64,000 nt of DNA from Mesostigma viride (lineage: Eukaryota > Streptophyta > Mesostigmatophyceae > Mesostigmatales > Mesostigmataceae): assembly GCA_009746045.1 (NCBI GenBank), contig RPFO01000164.1:2015400-2079399 (forward strand), given 5' to 3'. Position 1 is the first letter of the stretch. Each line of letters starts with the position of its first letter. The position numbers and the translations under genes are program-made. Under the pieces are notes generated by a model. It was not told where the DNA came from and searched no databases. It worked only from the letters and a program-made list of their open reading frames with translations. Positions 23,079 through 33,816 of the stretch are shown one piece after another.

Positions 23079-23799
23079 CAGCGGAACGACGGTTCAACGT
23101 CGGCAACTGTTCTACCCGTCCCGTCCAACGTGGTCACCCAAGCAAGCCGGCGTGGATGCAACAATTTCAATTATTCTGGGTGACGGGGAAATTTTAATCT
23201 CAATGCCCGGAAATAACACTCATCACAAGCAGAAGGGCCACCTTCCTGAGCGATACAATATCGCCCGCCCGTTACGTCTACACCGTACTGCCGGCATTGA
23301 GGCTTCAGAAATGGTATTATCTAGCCACTAAATTATGGCAGATTCTGTTCATACCCTTCAACTACCAAAAAGGGCAGCTGTAGTGTGCCCTTTGGTGTAC
23401 CTACAACCCGGAAATATGGCAAGTCTCGCAATAATAAGGCTGCGTAATCGGCCCTGTCAGAACATGGTGGTGGCTCGCTGCGCCATGATCGCTCCCAGTC
23501 TCTTTGGAGGGGCAAGTGACGAGTGATGCGCGCGTCACCTCCGAGACTCAATTGACAGAATATCTGCCTGGGCGCGGCGCGCGGGCGGGAAGAAAGCCTC
23601 TGAGCACAGTACAACCTGCCTCGCGGAGATACGCTTGTCTCCAGTAGCCCAAAGCGGCTGGCAAACGGCTCCTGGAACCCATTCGCAAACTGCAAAGATA
23701 TTCGTGTATCTCGATTCCCGAAGGGCTGAACACCAATAGAGTTCGAATCATCTTCGATCCTGGCCAGGGCGAGCCGCGTGCGATGAGCGATCACAACAC
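23079..23799. other. Upstream region of the CID8-like gene
   Basis: Probably 5' UTR and promoter of the minus-strand CID8-like gene. A 158-codon open frame on the minus strand (23333-23809) has no recognisable features and is not called as a gene. No TATA box can be singled out. Confidence 0.4.
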
Positions 23800-24085
23800 C
23801 CCCCCACACACGTTTAGATTCCCAGTTTTAATTTCTTTAGACCCTGGATTTAGGAATTTCAGGTTTAAGATCGCAGGGCTGGTTTTGGGAAAAAGATCTC
23901 TAAGTAGGCCTGTAGTAGGTACAAATAGAAGGTCAGTGGTATGCGATATAGATTTTGTACTCGTTTATACCGCATCAGGTTTAAGATCGCCTTCAGCTCT
24001 CAACTTTAAGATCGTCAGCCCTGGATTTGCTTTTTAGGTGTAAGATCGAAGCCCTGGGTCGGCCGGACCCCAATCTGATATCGGG
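23800..24085 (+). repeat. Interspersed repeat rich in 'TTTAAGATC', copy 2
   Basis: Second copy of the repeat at 19310-19580, in the same orientation, between the CID8-like and SPC25 genes. Shared landmarks are 'gatcgcagggctggttttggg', 'ggtatgcgatatagatt', 'taccgcatcaggtttaagatc' and the end 'gggtcggccggaccccaatctga'. Confidence 0.75.
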
Positions 24086-24224
24086 GGAAATCCGTGAAGT
24101 TACATGCAAGTTACAAGGTAGGTACAGTACATGCAACTAGTTGTGGGCAACAACAACAACAAGAGCACAAGATCTGCCCACGCATCTCCAGTTCTCCACC
24201 CTGTCGGTACGCCGGCGCGGGAAT

Positions 24225-24395
24225 TCAACTCAACTCAACTCAACTCAACTCAACTCAACTCAACTCAACTCAACTCAACTCAACTCAACTCAACTCAACT
24301 CAACTCAACTCAACTCAACTCAACTCAACTCAACTCAACTCAACTCAACTCAACTCAACTCAACTCAACTCAACTCAACTCAACTCAACTCAACG
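24225..24395 (+). repeat. (CAACT)n microsatellite, about 34 units
   Basis: Perfect pentanucleotide array between the divergent CID8-like and SPC25 genes. A short run of the same unit occurs at 37678-37695. Confidence 0.97.
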
Positions 24396-24757
24396 CATCT
24401 CCACGCATCCGGTTGCCTGGTGCGGGATATGCATGACTGCCGAGCCCAATTAGTGGGACGTTGGTGCCAACTGCCAACCGCACACCACTGGAGGTGACGT
24501 GCTAGAATTGCTTGGGCGCGCATTCAAAATACGTCCGTGCTTGCCCCCCTTCGAGTCCGCGCTTGCCCACTTCTCTCACCTTACATCGGGGATCCCCAGT
24601 GGCTGTTGCTGTTAGTGTATAATTTCTCCGTGCGTGCACAAAACTATATGGTGGCCTCGTCCCCTATGCATGCGACTGCGTGAAGGTACCCTCAAGCCAC
24701 GCACGCAGCACGGGCAGAATCGGACCAGGCTCCTAAGCGTTTCGGGCGTTAAACCCG

Positions 24758-25471
24758 ATGCCTGCGGCTATAGATATCAATTTAGGCGAGCTTCAAGATG
24801 AGCTTGCGAGAGCAAAAGCGGATTTGGATCGGTGGACCTCATCCTGCCGTGCCTCCGTGTCATGTGCTCAGCAAGAAAACGCGAAGCATATTGCCATGTC
24901 GGAGCAGGAAGTGCACAGGCTAAAGCAACGCGTCTCTTATTTCGAGCAAGCTTCGAGCGAGAAGCACCGGGTTTTGAAATCTAAGAACGCCGAGCTAGAG
25001 GCGGGGCGGGCGGAGCTGTCCCGTCTAGCCTCACAAGAGGAGGACATCACTGGAAAGCTGTCCGCGCTTCGTGAGGAAGTGCAGACGAAGAAGGCCAACG
25101 TGGACCTCGAGTCGGAACTGCTTGCCGACGAAGGAGCTGTGCGGAATATGAAATTCAATGCCCTCTGCGAGGCGCTCAATCTGTATCAATCCCGCCTAGG
25201 ACTCCGTTTCGACAGGGTAGAAGATGGCGGCATGCTCTGGCTAGTCTTCACGAACATTGATCCGAGCAACTGGGCCCGGGAGTTTTCTTTTGCCGTCAAA
25301 GTGCATGAAAACAACGTGTACGAGGTGGTGCAGTGCAATCCACCGGTTGATGAGGTTGAAGGGCTAGCGAAAGCTCTTAACGAGTCCTTGGATTTCTCCA
25401 AGTTTGTTTGCCAGATGCGGCGCCAGTTCCGTCGGATTGTGACAGCTGAAATCGGCGCCCGGTCCAGCTGA
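24758..25471 (+). CDS. SPC25: Kinetochore protein Spc25
   Basis: Single-exon gene of 237 residues, close to the usual 200-240 for the family. Residues ~10-130 are heptad-rich coiled coil (Glu, Lys and Leu dense), the part that pairs with Spc24 in the Ndc80 complex. The C-terminal globular domain (~140-232) has the family signature: GLRFDRV, LWLVFTNIDPSNWAREFSF, YEVVQCNPPVD, then a Leu/Asn-rich helix and FSKFVCQMRRQFR. Spc25 sits at the outer kinetochore and links the Ndc80 rod to the Mis12 complex during chromosome segregation. The start chosen is the first ATG of the frame (MPAAIDINLG). No intron is needed, unlike its neighbours. Confidence 0.9.
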   Translation: MPAAIDINLGELQDELARAKADLDRWTSSCRASVSCAQQENAKHIAMSEQEVHRLKQRVSYFEQASSEKHRVLKSKNAELEAGRAELSRLASQEEDITGKLSALREEVQTKKANVDLESELLADEGAVRNMKFNALCEALNLYQSRLGLRFDRVEDGGMLWLVFTNIDPSNWAREFSFAVKVHENNVYEVVQCNPPVDEVEGLAKALNESLDFSKFVCQMRRQFRRIVTAEIGARSS

Positions 25472-26399
25472 TGGAGCCTCAACGCCAGTTTGATTGCGGC
25501 GTTGTATATTGGAAGCGTATCAGATGGAGCCTTCAGGCTCACGAAGGAGATCCTTTCAGGCCACAGTTGCTTTTTTAATGCCTACGTTGGCAAGTCCCGG
25601 TGTGCAAAGCTCGCAACCTTAGGCAGCTTCTGATGCCGATTGACATCGCAATTATAGCGTAACCCCCCTGCGTATCCTAGGGCTTTTGGATAGGCTAGGA
25701 AATGCCTCACTGAACACTACGGCTTCGCAAGGCAACCCCTCGTGAATTAGGGAATTCACGACCTTGCTGCATCTGGTTGCTTCCCTTGCATCAATTACAA
25801 GGGGGGTGGATTAGGAAAATGTTGCATGCCATGATGGCCATCGCATCAAACAAATTGTATATACCTATTTCTACTGGTTGCCATGGTTTGCCTGCACCAT
25901 TTTTTGTAACATGTATGTTGTTGACGTGGTCCTTGTTAATATTAAAGCATTGCCCCCAACATCATGCATTTTCTCCCCTCCCCCCCATCCACCCACAGAC
26001 GGCCTCTCTGACCATTACAACATTTTCACAATCTACCCCCTTGCGGGGCCATAATAGACAGCAAGCTGGCCAGTTGTCAGCTGAGCTGGGGCTTTGCGAG
26101 TGTGGCACTAATCGCTGTTACATGGGCAGAGCTCTTGTTGCTGCCAACACATTCAATGTCCGAATTGAGCTGTCGCTTCTAAACACATTTACTTTGCTGG
26201 TAGTGGGACGCCAGGCCAAGGTGGCGTTGGCCTTTTGTGTTCACCGCTGGCAGCTGCCAGCCTCAGCACGCTTAAGTTTCTAACCCCTCGCCTTATGGTG
26301 GCATATTTCACCGCCGTTGGCAGAGGCGGCCAAGTGCATCGCGGATGCCAAGGCCTGCCAAGCTCGCAACCAGGGCAAGGAAATGTGTTCCCACCACGA
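25472..26399. other. Intergenic, 3' flank of SPC25
   Basis: No gene or repeat recognised. Open frames here are short and carry no motif. Confidence 0.5.
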
Positions 26400-28139
26400 C
26401 CGGCATGGCTGACAACAGTATGGCTGACGGCGGAGTTCAGATCTTTTGCGTCTGAGCCCCAAATTCGGTCAGACCACTTGCATTCAATGCGCCTTTTTAA
26501 GACGCACTTGCCAGTATAGTCGGTTATGTCTGTCACGCAGTATCAACAAAGTTACGCACGTGACGAGCAGCTTTGACGACTCCAAAAGCAAAACGAGGGC
26601 TGGAAAAGGAGCTCGCACAGCTTCCCAGCGCCCAGCCCAACCCTCTCGCCCTCGCCATCAGTGTCCAGCCGCCTGGCTTACCCGCCCAACCATCGCCCAG
26701 CGCCTCCGGCCTGAGTCCAAAAAACCCTGCCACGATCACAAATGGCGCAACTTCTTGCCTAGCGCCCTTGACATTCAGTCTCACTCGTCGAGTGGCAAGA
26801 GTTGTCGCTGCAGGAATGCGTCGAGGTCCTCCAGTTCCTCGCACTGGAACGGAAGCTCTTCGTGCCCCGGCCGAAGGGGGGGGTGGCTATCGATTACCGC
26901 GACACGTCCTAGCTCTACACTTATTCCGAACCACGCCAACGCCTGTTTATCTTGACCATACTACCAGCGCAGCCTCGGCGACCTCTCCCGAGCGCTCCGC
27001 ACCCCCTAGCCCCCGAGCAGCCGGCAACCCCATCGGCTCCCTCCCTCAGCACTGAAGGACGACATCCGCGCTGTGATGGAGGAGCACGTGACCTGGCCGC
27101 TGGCCGAGATCGAAGCTGACATCGCTGAACACCACGCTCAACACGGTGGAGGCCCGGGTCTCCAATGTGGAAACCAAGGTCGTCCACAAGCTCCAACCTC
27201 AGTTCACGGCGCTACACACCGCAGCCCATGCAGTTCACGGCGCTACACACCGCAGGGCAGGCACGATCGGAAATGCACGTTGAACTTGTCTCTCGCCTTA
27301 ACCAGGTGGAGGGCAAGTGCACCGTGCTCATGAAGAAGCTGGAAGCCATCACCGCCCACACCGAGGCCCTGGCCACACAGACGTCCCGAAGATAGCGGAG
27401 CAGACGGCCACCATTGCATGATTATTTGCATCCCAGCCACCCCGGCACTAGGATGCTGGCCACCTCCCGCCGCTCTCCTACGCGGACCTGTTGCGGTCAG
27501 CGACCGCCTCAACCACCGACGCCATCGCCACGAAGCTCCAGGAGGAGCTGGAGGATCACCGCCAGGCCAACCAACGGAAGGCCACCGACGGCGCGCTCGC
27601 CGCAAGTGTCGAGTGGTGCTGCGTCGTTTCCCCCAGAGGCCAGGTGAGACGTCAACCTCCCGTTGCCGACGAGCTCAAGGACCAGCTCCTTACCCTCATG
27701 GGCCTGGTAGGTGAGGTATAGAACTGCGTCGGTGGGTGCCACCGCCTTCCCCACTCACGGGACAAGGCGGCTCCCCCACCAGTCCTGCTCACCTTCCCCT
27801 CCCGTGCTCAAGGACAAGCAGCGGTTCCTCTCTCGTCGCAAGCGGTTGCACGACCTCACCTGGACGCTGGACGACGACCTGAACCCGCTCAGCAGCAGCA
27901 GCGACGCGACCTGTGGCCGGAATACCTCCGCCACATGCAAGCAGGACCCCCAGAAGCCCAACTAGGTGTACTGGAGGCCCGCCGGGCGGGGACCTGATGA
28001 TCAACCACAAGATGTGGACGCCCCCTGCGGGCTAGAATAGCTTGAATAGCCCTAGCTTGTATCCATTGGTAGTAACTGCCTCTATGGCAGCCATGCTTAG
28101 AATGCATGTTTGCCTAGCTGTGCCAACATACCTAGTCAC
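26400..28139 (+). pseudogene. ORF1-type LINE copy 2, degenerate
   Basis: Starts with a leader similar to that of the element at 9.35 kb ('atggctgacggcggagttca') and an ORF1 beginning MTTPKAKRGLEKELAQL. Later segments are homologous to copy 1 but broken by frameshifts: 'gaggagcacgtgacctggcc', 'ggagggcaagtgcaccgtgctcatgaag', and 'tggacgctggacgacgacctgaac' with the LWP helix. The 3' UTR ('gccccctgcgggctagaata') follows directly with no RT. It continues beyond the inserted S element at 29012 to about 29047. It provides the uninterrupted reference for two insertions in copy 1. Confidence 0.8.
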
Positions 28140-28999
28140 AAATTCCTTTTATTCGTTACCCCGATATTCACAGTCTCCTTTCCCACACAGCAAAATATGG
28201 TGTTGTTCTTAGTCAGTTACATCGTTTTTCCCGTCTTTGTTCTTATCGTGTCGATTTCATCACGACTCTTGTTGAACTCTTGCATCGTTTGTTGGTCAAA
28301 GACTATGACCGAGACATTATGCTCCGTCAAGTCCGGTGTTTTTTGCAACGTCACCCACATCTGTTCGGTGCTGCCCCTTGGCACAAGCTCTACAAACAGG
28401 TCGTGGACCGGCTGGATCGCATAATATATCTCCGCACATCTGAACCCTGTGATGCCAGATCTCCTTTGCGGCCGTTCCGAGCTTGGCACTGGATTCGTTG
28501 TCCACATCGTCGCGTCACTGCAGCAACACGGTGTTTTCTGGCATACGCAGGCTTTTGGTTCCCGCCGCACATTTGAAAGTGCTGTCCTCCGGCTTTTTGC
28601 CTTTGCACTGTGTGCAGTTCTTGGACGTTTGGAATCATGGCATGGCTAACGTGATGACTGACTAGCTAGACCTTTTCAGTGGTTTTCCATTTGCGGGTAT
28701 TTCCTCGTAAATGGTGGGAGAGCGATCGCAGCAATGGTGCTCACCACTAGACACTCCCGGCCAGTTAGGCTCGAAACACACGCCCTGATCAAGCATGCTG
28801 TTTCCGGCCCCACCGTCTAGGTCATCTAGTCGCTCTACACGTAAGCCAGCCATAATTTGAATGCACAAGGATACACATTTCCATCACCATTCATCTTCAT
28901 CATCCTGAACGACTAGAACACGCGGACAAGATAACGGCAGGCTCGAGCTACCATGGTCCGGATTCTCACGATTTCTGGCCTGCGCTGGTTGTCTCCTTG
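28140..28999 (+). mobile_element. S retroelement, longest copy (860 bp)
   Basis: Flanked by perfect 12-bp repeats ATACCTAGTCAC (28128-28139 and 29000-29011), and the LINE sequence of copy 1 reads through this site. The 3' end is '...GGTTGTCTCCTTG' and has no poly(A). The last ~360 bp recur in the copy at 30.5 kb. It may itself be 5'-truncated. A plus-strand frame (28280-28576) and a minus-strand frame (28217-28570) show no recognised domain, so whether this is a SINE, a LINE 3' region or an ORF-bearing element is open. Confidence 0.85.
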
Positions 29000-29047
29000 A
29001 TACCTAGTCACGTCACACCGCTAACGCACGGTACATAACCAGCCATA

Positions 29048-30480
29048 TCAAGGAGACTGACCCGGAGCTTGTCCAGGTAGGTCGGCCATAGCCGGCTCCC
29101 GTCGCCGCTGTTGCTGTACGTGCCAGGGTCGTCATCCAGCGTGTAGGAAGTCCCCAAGAGCAGTTCTTGCCCCGGCATTTAAGAAACAACAGCTGATCCG
29201 CCATGTACTTACAGGTGGGCAGCACGGGGGCCGGGCCAGCCTTACCCCGCACGCGGGGAACTGAAGGCGGACAGCCGGCATCCGCAGCTCACTAGTGAGT
29301 TGCAGGGGGGCAAGAATGTCGCGCTTAAACGCTATGGCAAGAGTCTCCGAGGTTTCACCTGCCGGCTGGTCGAAGCGCTTGACGATGACATTGTGGCTGC
29401 GCTGGGTGAGGTCGGCCTCCTCGGCGGAGGTCGAGCGTTTGTTGCTGGAGCTGTGCCGCGATGGTGGAGGCGGTGGAGGTGGTGTGGTCCGCCCAGGACT
29501 GGGTGGAAGGAGCATCGCTGGCCGGGCCAGCAGATGCTGGCTGGGCGGCGATGTCCTTCACTGCCTGGGCGGCCTGTGAGGCCTGCGGTGTTTTGCAGGC
29601 ACTCAATGGCGATGGCGTTGTCGTGGAGGCGCTCTTCGATGTCGAGGAGCTGGGCTTTGATGTCGGCGTTGGCGGAGGTGGAGGCGGCAGCACTTGGAGG
29701 TGGAGGCGAGGAGGGTGGAGATGGAGGTGACGGTGGTGGAAAGGTGAGGGAGCTCAGTAGCCAGCGTGCCTCCGGGCGTTGCTGCCACATCTGCAGCGAG
29801 GGGAGTCACGTGCTGCTGGAGGGCTTCTGTTACAAGTCGATGGAACGGAGTGTGGGTGCGGAGATGGATGGAGCCCAGATCTCGCCATCAGAGCGCATTC
29901 AAGAAGGGAGCAGAGGATATGAGGTGCTGAAGGCCGGCGGGGGCGTGGTTGGGGGTGCTGCGTCACATGGGCGATCGAGGGGACACCACTGTGCCGTTGT
30001 CGAAGATGAGGCGATCGACCGATGCTGTGGAGATGGAGGCACAGGTCATAAAGCGAAGCGTAGTCCCAGTAGAAGATGCAATGCATGGCAGACTTGCTCG
30101 GGAACATCAAGGAGACAACCAGCGCAGGCCAGAAATCGGGAGAATCCGGACCATGGCCGGTGGCAGTGCTCGGGATCATGTTGGTCCAGTCGTGATCGTC
30201 GACTTTGAAGGGTTGAGGCCGGAAGCGCGGTTCTGTCCATGGGCGCGATTCTTCTGGGCGGCTGCGTTTTGGATCAGGCGATGCCGATGGCGAGGCCGCA
30301 GGAGCCGAGTGCACTACTAACGCTTGAGTAGTGTCGCTGCTGCCTGGCAGGCCGGGCCGGAAACTACAGCCGGAGCTGCAGGCGAATTTTCTTGGCTAGC
30401 ATCACAGCCGCCAGGCTGCGTTGCGTAGTCGAGCGTTTGCATGCCATAATATTGCGTTTTAGTTTCGGGAAAATAGATCA
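29048..30480 (-). pseudogene. ORF1-type LINE copy 3, minus strand, degenerate
   Basis: ORF1 in three frames from about 30314 downward: 'MHSAPAASPSASPDPKRSRPEE', 'YASLYDLCLHLHS', 'MTPLAADVAA', 'AVKDIAAQPAS', 'RSHNVIVKRFD', 'LTSELRMP', and the C-terminal 'YTLDDDPGT' block. Several 1-2 bp indels separate the pieces. An S fragment is inserted near the N-terminal third at 30108. Ends are approximate. Confidence 0.75.
30108..30166 (-). mobile_element. S retroelement, 59-bp truncated copy
   Basis: Starts CAAGGAGACAACCAGCGC and matches S for about 48 bp to 'ccggaccatgg'; the last ~10 bp are not from S. The flanks TGCTCGGGAACAT (30095-30107) and TGCTCGGGATCAT (30167-30179) form a 13-bp TSD with one mismatch. 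It interrupts ORF1 of copy 3. Confidence 0.7.
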
Positions 30481-30534
30481 GCTGGCGCTCCGACATGCAG
30501 GTCCTGAACGTAGGATTTCTCCACATAGGTCGTT

Positions 30535-30896
30535 TGCTGACTAGCTACCTTTTCAGTGGTTTTCCATTTGCGGGTATTTCCTCGTAAATGGTGGGAGAGC
30601 GATCGCAGCAATGGTGCTCACCACTAGACACTCCCGGCCAGTTAGGCTCGAAACACACGCCCTGATCAAGCATGCTGTTTCCGGCCCCACCGTCTAGGTC
30701 ATCTAGTCGCTCTACACGTAAGCCAGCCATAATGATGTTGTCTCTTTGATAATTTCAATGCATAAGGATACACATTTCCATCACCATTCATCTTCATCAT
30801 CCTGAACGACTCGAACACGCGGACAAGATAACGGCAGGCTCGAGCTACCATGGTCCGGATTCTCCCGATTTCTGGCCTGCGCTGGTTGTCTCCTTG
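30535..30896 (+). mobile_element. S retroelement, 362-bp truncated copy
   Basis: Flanked by perfect 12-bp repeats ACATAGGTCGTT (30523-30534 and 30897-30908). The sequence is nearly identical to the last ~350 bp of the 860-bp copy, with a 16-bp insertion ('gatgttgtctctttga') after 'gccagccataat'. It ends GGTTGTCTCCTTG. Confidence 0.9.
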
Positions 30897-31065
30897 ACAT
30901 AGGTCGTTAGAGTCTTAATTTGTACAGTATAAGCGTATGCCTCGCATTTGGGACGAGATTAGGCAGCGTAGGATAGCGTTCGCAGGACACCTTGCTCACA
31001 CCAGTCAGGTAGACACTGACCTCGGTCTGGCCAGCCCCAAGCGGCTTGGCCAGCCAGGGCGGCAT

Positions 31066-33231
31066 TAATTAATTAATTAGACTCGTGCTCCCGTTGGGGA
31101 GTCACGGAGCATTAACCCCGATGAATGGATGGATGGGTGCAAACATTCCTACCGGTCTAATCTATCTACATTGGCTACATACTACATCTATCTAGCAACA
31201 TTCTAACTACATCATCTATCTAGGCAGCCGCACGCTGCCCTAGGGGGAGCTATCTAGCGTGCCTCCCGTGGGATTGCACACGCGGGCGCTTCCCCACTGG
31301 GGGGGGCTCGTTGTCCTCTATGACCTGGGCCCACTTGGCCTTGTCCATCATCTTCTTCCAAATCACGGAGAGGCCGAGGCCCCCCATGTCCTCTACTAGC
31401 TGTTCTTTGAAGGTGCGGGCCTTGCGGCGTCTAACATCACTGGGCCCAGCCCACGTCAGGAGGTGCCGGCCAGGCTGGGCTGGTCGCAGTCCTGCGGGGG
31501 GGCCACGTGAGGTGTCTACCTGATTGGTGCGAGCTAGGTGCCCTACTAGCTGCAGGCGGTGTTGCTTAATTGTGCTGGTGATATAGGGCATGCCCTGGTA
31601 CAGGTCCTCATTGCGGACATGAGCAGCATATCCTACTCTGAAAATGGAACGCAGCATGCTGGTGACCGCGCCGTCCAGCTTGCGGGCCAGGTCGGCGGTG
31701 AGGGTCCACGTCTCGGCGCCATACGTGAGAACAGGAAGGACGAGGACCTTGAACAGGTCCTGTTTCTCGATCTTGCCCAGGGGCTTGCGCCATAGGGCCC
31801 GGTACTGGCGTAAAGCGTGCCAGGCGAGGGAGATGCGGTGGTCCACATCCACCTCGCAGCTAGGGAGCAGGCTGCCCAGCAGCTTAACGCGGTCCCGATA
31901 CAGGACTCGAGAGCCGTCTAGGAGATAGAGGGGCGGCGCTGAGGTGGTGAGCCCAACCGCCAGGGCCTCTGTCTTCTTGCTGACCTCAAGCCCCACTGCA
32001 CGGGCCTCGAGAGCCAGGCAGTCAAGCCATGTCTGCACGTGCTCAGTGTCCTCAAAGAGGGTGGTGTCGTCTGCGTAAATGATGTCTGCCAGCCGAATCT
32101 CCGTGTCCGCACCGCCATGCCAGAATTTGTTAGCAACCTGCACTCCTGGTTCCCTGCCCACGATGCGGGCAAATCGCTTGCGCGCCTGAATCATTACGTA
32201 TTCGACAACAATAATGAACAGGTAGGGCGACAGCACGCAGCCCTGCCACACACCCTTCTGTAAAGGGCATGGGGGCGTGGTCCCGTAAGAAGTGCGCACC
32301 GAAGTGGTGGACCCTTCATACAGGTTGCGGATGACAGCAATCAGGGGGCGGGGGATCCGGAACAACTCGAGGATGTCCCAAAGCGCAGGCCAGAAAACTG
32401 AATCGAAGGTTTGATGAAGTCCACCAGCACAAGGTGCAAAGGGGACTCACCAGGCTGAAGGCGTTGCAGTTCCTCCACCAGTCGGCGAGTAGCGAAGAGC
32501 GCCTGTACTGTGTTGCGACCTGAACGGAAGCCGTGCTGAGTCTCGCTGAGGTGACCGTCCAGGGCCGTGCGCAGGCGGTTCAGGATGAGCCGCATAAGAA
32601 GCTTGAGGGGGGCACTTTGAATGCACACCCCTCTGTAGTTGCCGGGGTCGGCAGGCGACCCCTTGTTCTTGTACAGCATCGTGCGAAAACTGTGTTGCCA
32701 GGCCGCTGGAGGTGGTTGCGACGACAGCAGAAGGCGGTTGCAGATGTCCCGGAAGAGCAGCATAACACCTGTGTCCTCGAATTCGGCTGCAAGTTTTACA
32801 ACTGCGGCCGGAATCTCGTCAGAGCCGGTGGCTGCGTCATAACGCAGGCGCTGGACCGCCTCCGTGACCTCGCGAGAGGTGAAAGGAGGCATGTCAGACG
32901 GGTCGCCAAGTGGGCCGACCAGCGGGGGGACTAGGTAGTCCGCCGCTGACCTAGGCGGGGCCGGGGGCCCAGCGGGGCCGGCCAGGGCGGCCGGACGGGC
33001 GGCGGCGGCTGGGAGCAGGGGTGGGGGCGGCGCAGCTGTCCCCACGACCTCGGCCGTGGCCGTGGCCCAGGTACGAAGCCGCTGGGCTGGGGCGCCGGGG
33101 ACGTCGTGGCGGTGGGGCCGGCCGAGGCCGTCCGGGTGCCCGAGGCGCTTGTACCAGAACCAGGCCCCCTTGCCGTCGTGCTTCTGCTGGCAGCTGCGCA
33201 GGTCCTTGACCATCTGCTGAGCATCTGCCTC
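31066..33231 (-). mobile_element. RT-bearing non-LTR retrotransposon, 5'-truncated
   Basis: Flanked by perfect 11-bp repeats CAGGGCGGCAT (31055-31065 and 33232-33242). On the minus strand it carries the RT ORF, a ~190-bp 3' UTR with a short CATC-type tract, the hairpin (tgctccgtgactccccaacgggagca) and a (TTAA)n tail at 31066-31080. The 5' part (ORF1, endonuclease) is missing, as is usual for target-primed insertions. This is the only RT coding region in the window and the obvious candidate driver of the other families. Confidence 0.9.
31250..33213 (-). pseudogene. LINE reverse transcriptase, frameshifted
   Basis: Upstream frame (33213-32410) contains the RT finger motifs NYRGVCIQSAPLKLL and QHGFRSGRNT and reaches VLVDFIK. 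Downstream frame (to 31250) has FRIPRP, the motif-B-like QGCVLSPYLF, the catalytic YADD (32077-32066), GAETWTLT and a basic C-terminal tail. The two are joined by a 1-base loss near 32410, exactly in motif A (D-F-x-K-x-F-D), which removes the third catalytic region from frame. The 5' end is truncated by the insertion. This copy cannot make an active enzyme. Confidence 0.9.
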
Positions 33232-33479
33232 CAGGGCGGCATATCCTGACCTTGCCTGGCGTCGGGAAGCGCCCGCGTGTTTGCAAACGCCGGAAGCATG
33301 CTAGACAAGACCCCTAGGGTAGTTCTAAGGCACCATAGATATAGAGTTGCGAGACTGAACAAGTCTCGCGTGCAGACATGTGTGTAGTACTCCTACACAC
33401 AGATCTCGAGTGATTTATCTAGTACCAAATCCGAAAGGCTTGCATCACTCCCCGGACAGGAGAACTTTTGCGGATGACT

Positions 33480-33748
33480 GTAGGTGTAAGTTGGCGATGC
33501 CATGGTAACCGGAGACGTCCGTCCTATAGTCAGCAAAATTGGTGCGAGAGGTCCCCAGTTCGATTCCGGTCGGATTCATTTGCAGATCGCGTTTTCCACG
33601 TTTTCCGCGGCCCGGCACTGAACGCAAAGGTTTTCACCTTTGCGGAGTGCCTGATCAGAATAGAGTTGGCTTGTTGTTGTACGTGCTACATGATCTCCCA
33701 ACGGAGTCATGTTGTAATTTAATTAATTTTAATTTAATTAATCGGCAT
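33480..33748 (+). mobile_element. Possible tRNA-derived SINE with a LINE-type 3' tail
   Basis: The head has a B-box-like AGTTCGATTCC (33551-33561) and flanking TCCGTCC / GGTCGGA that could form an imperfect acceptor stem, but it is too short for a tRNA. The body is unremarkable. The 3' end 'gtgctacatgatctcccaac...' followed by 'ggagtcatgtt' and an AT tail (TTAA-rich) is the terminal hairpin of the ORF1-only family. No TSD found. SINEs with tails borrowed from a partner LINE are well known; here it is inference. Confidence 0.5.
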
Positions 33749-33789
33749 GTTCCAAGAAAACAATTAGTAGTATTACTTTTCTTAGTATT

Positions 33790-33801
33790 AAGGAGACAAC
33801 C
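33790..33801 (-). mobile_element. 12-bp remnant of S retroelement with 15-bp TSD
   Basis: AAGGAGACAACC sits between two perfect copies of ACTTTTCTTAGTATT (33775-33789 and 33802-33816). The 12 bases are the reverse complement of the S 3' end. The TSD is longer than the insert. Confidence 0.75.
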
Positions 33802-33816
33802 ACTTTTCTTAGTATT

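Larger units (their letters stand above)
30909..33440 (+). mobile_element. LINE 3' fragment (plus), split by the RT-LINE copy
   Basis: Two pieces, 30909-31065 and 33243 to about 33440. Across the junction the frame encodes the LINE C-terminus related to the RT-LINE (FAGHLAHTSQVDTDLG, then GQPGR, HILTLPGVGKRPRV), and the 3' UTR has 'agacaagacccctagggt', also found at 56.65 kb. A minus-strand RT-LINE with an 11-bp TSD divides it. The right limit is uncertain. Confidence 0.65.

Noticed and set aside
23333-23809. 158-aa minus-strand gene
   Set aside because: No domain or composition signal; lies in the presumed 5' region of the CID8-like gene.
33520-33580. Functional tRNA gene
   Set aside because: B-box-like sequence is present but the span is about 60 nt, the T stem is mismatched and no anticodon arm can be drawn; a SINE head is more likely.
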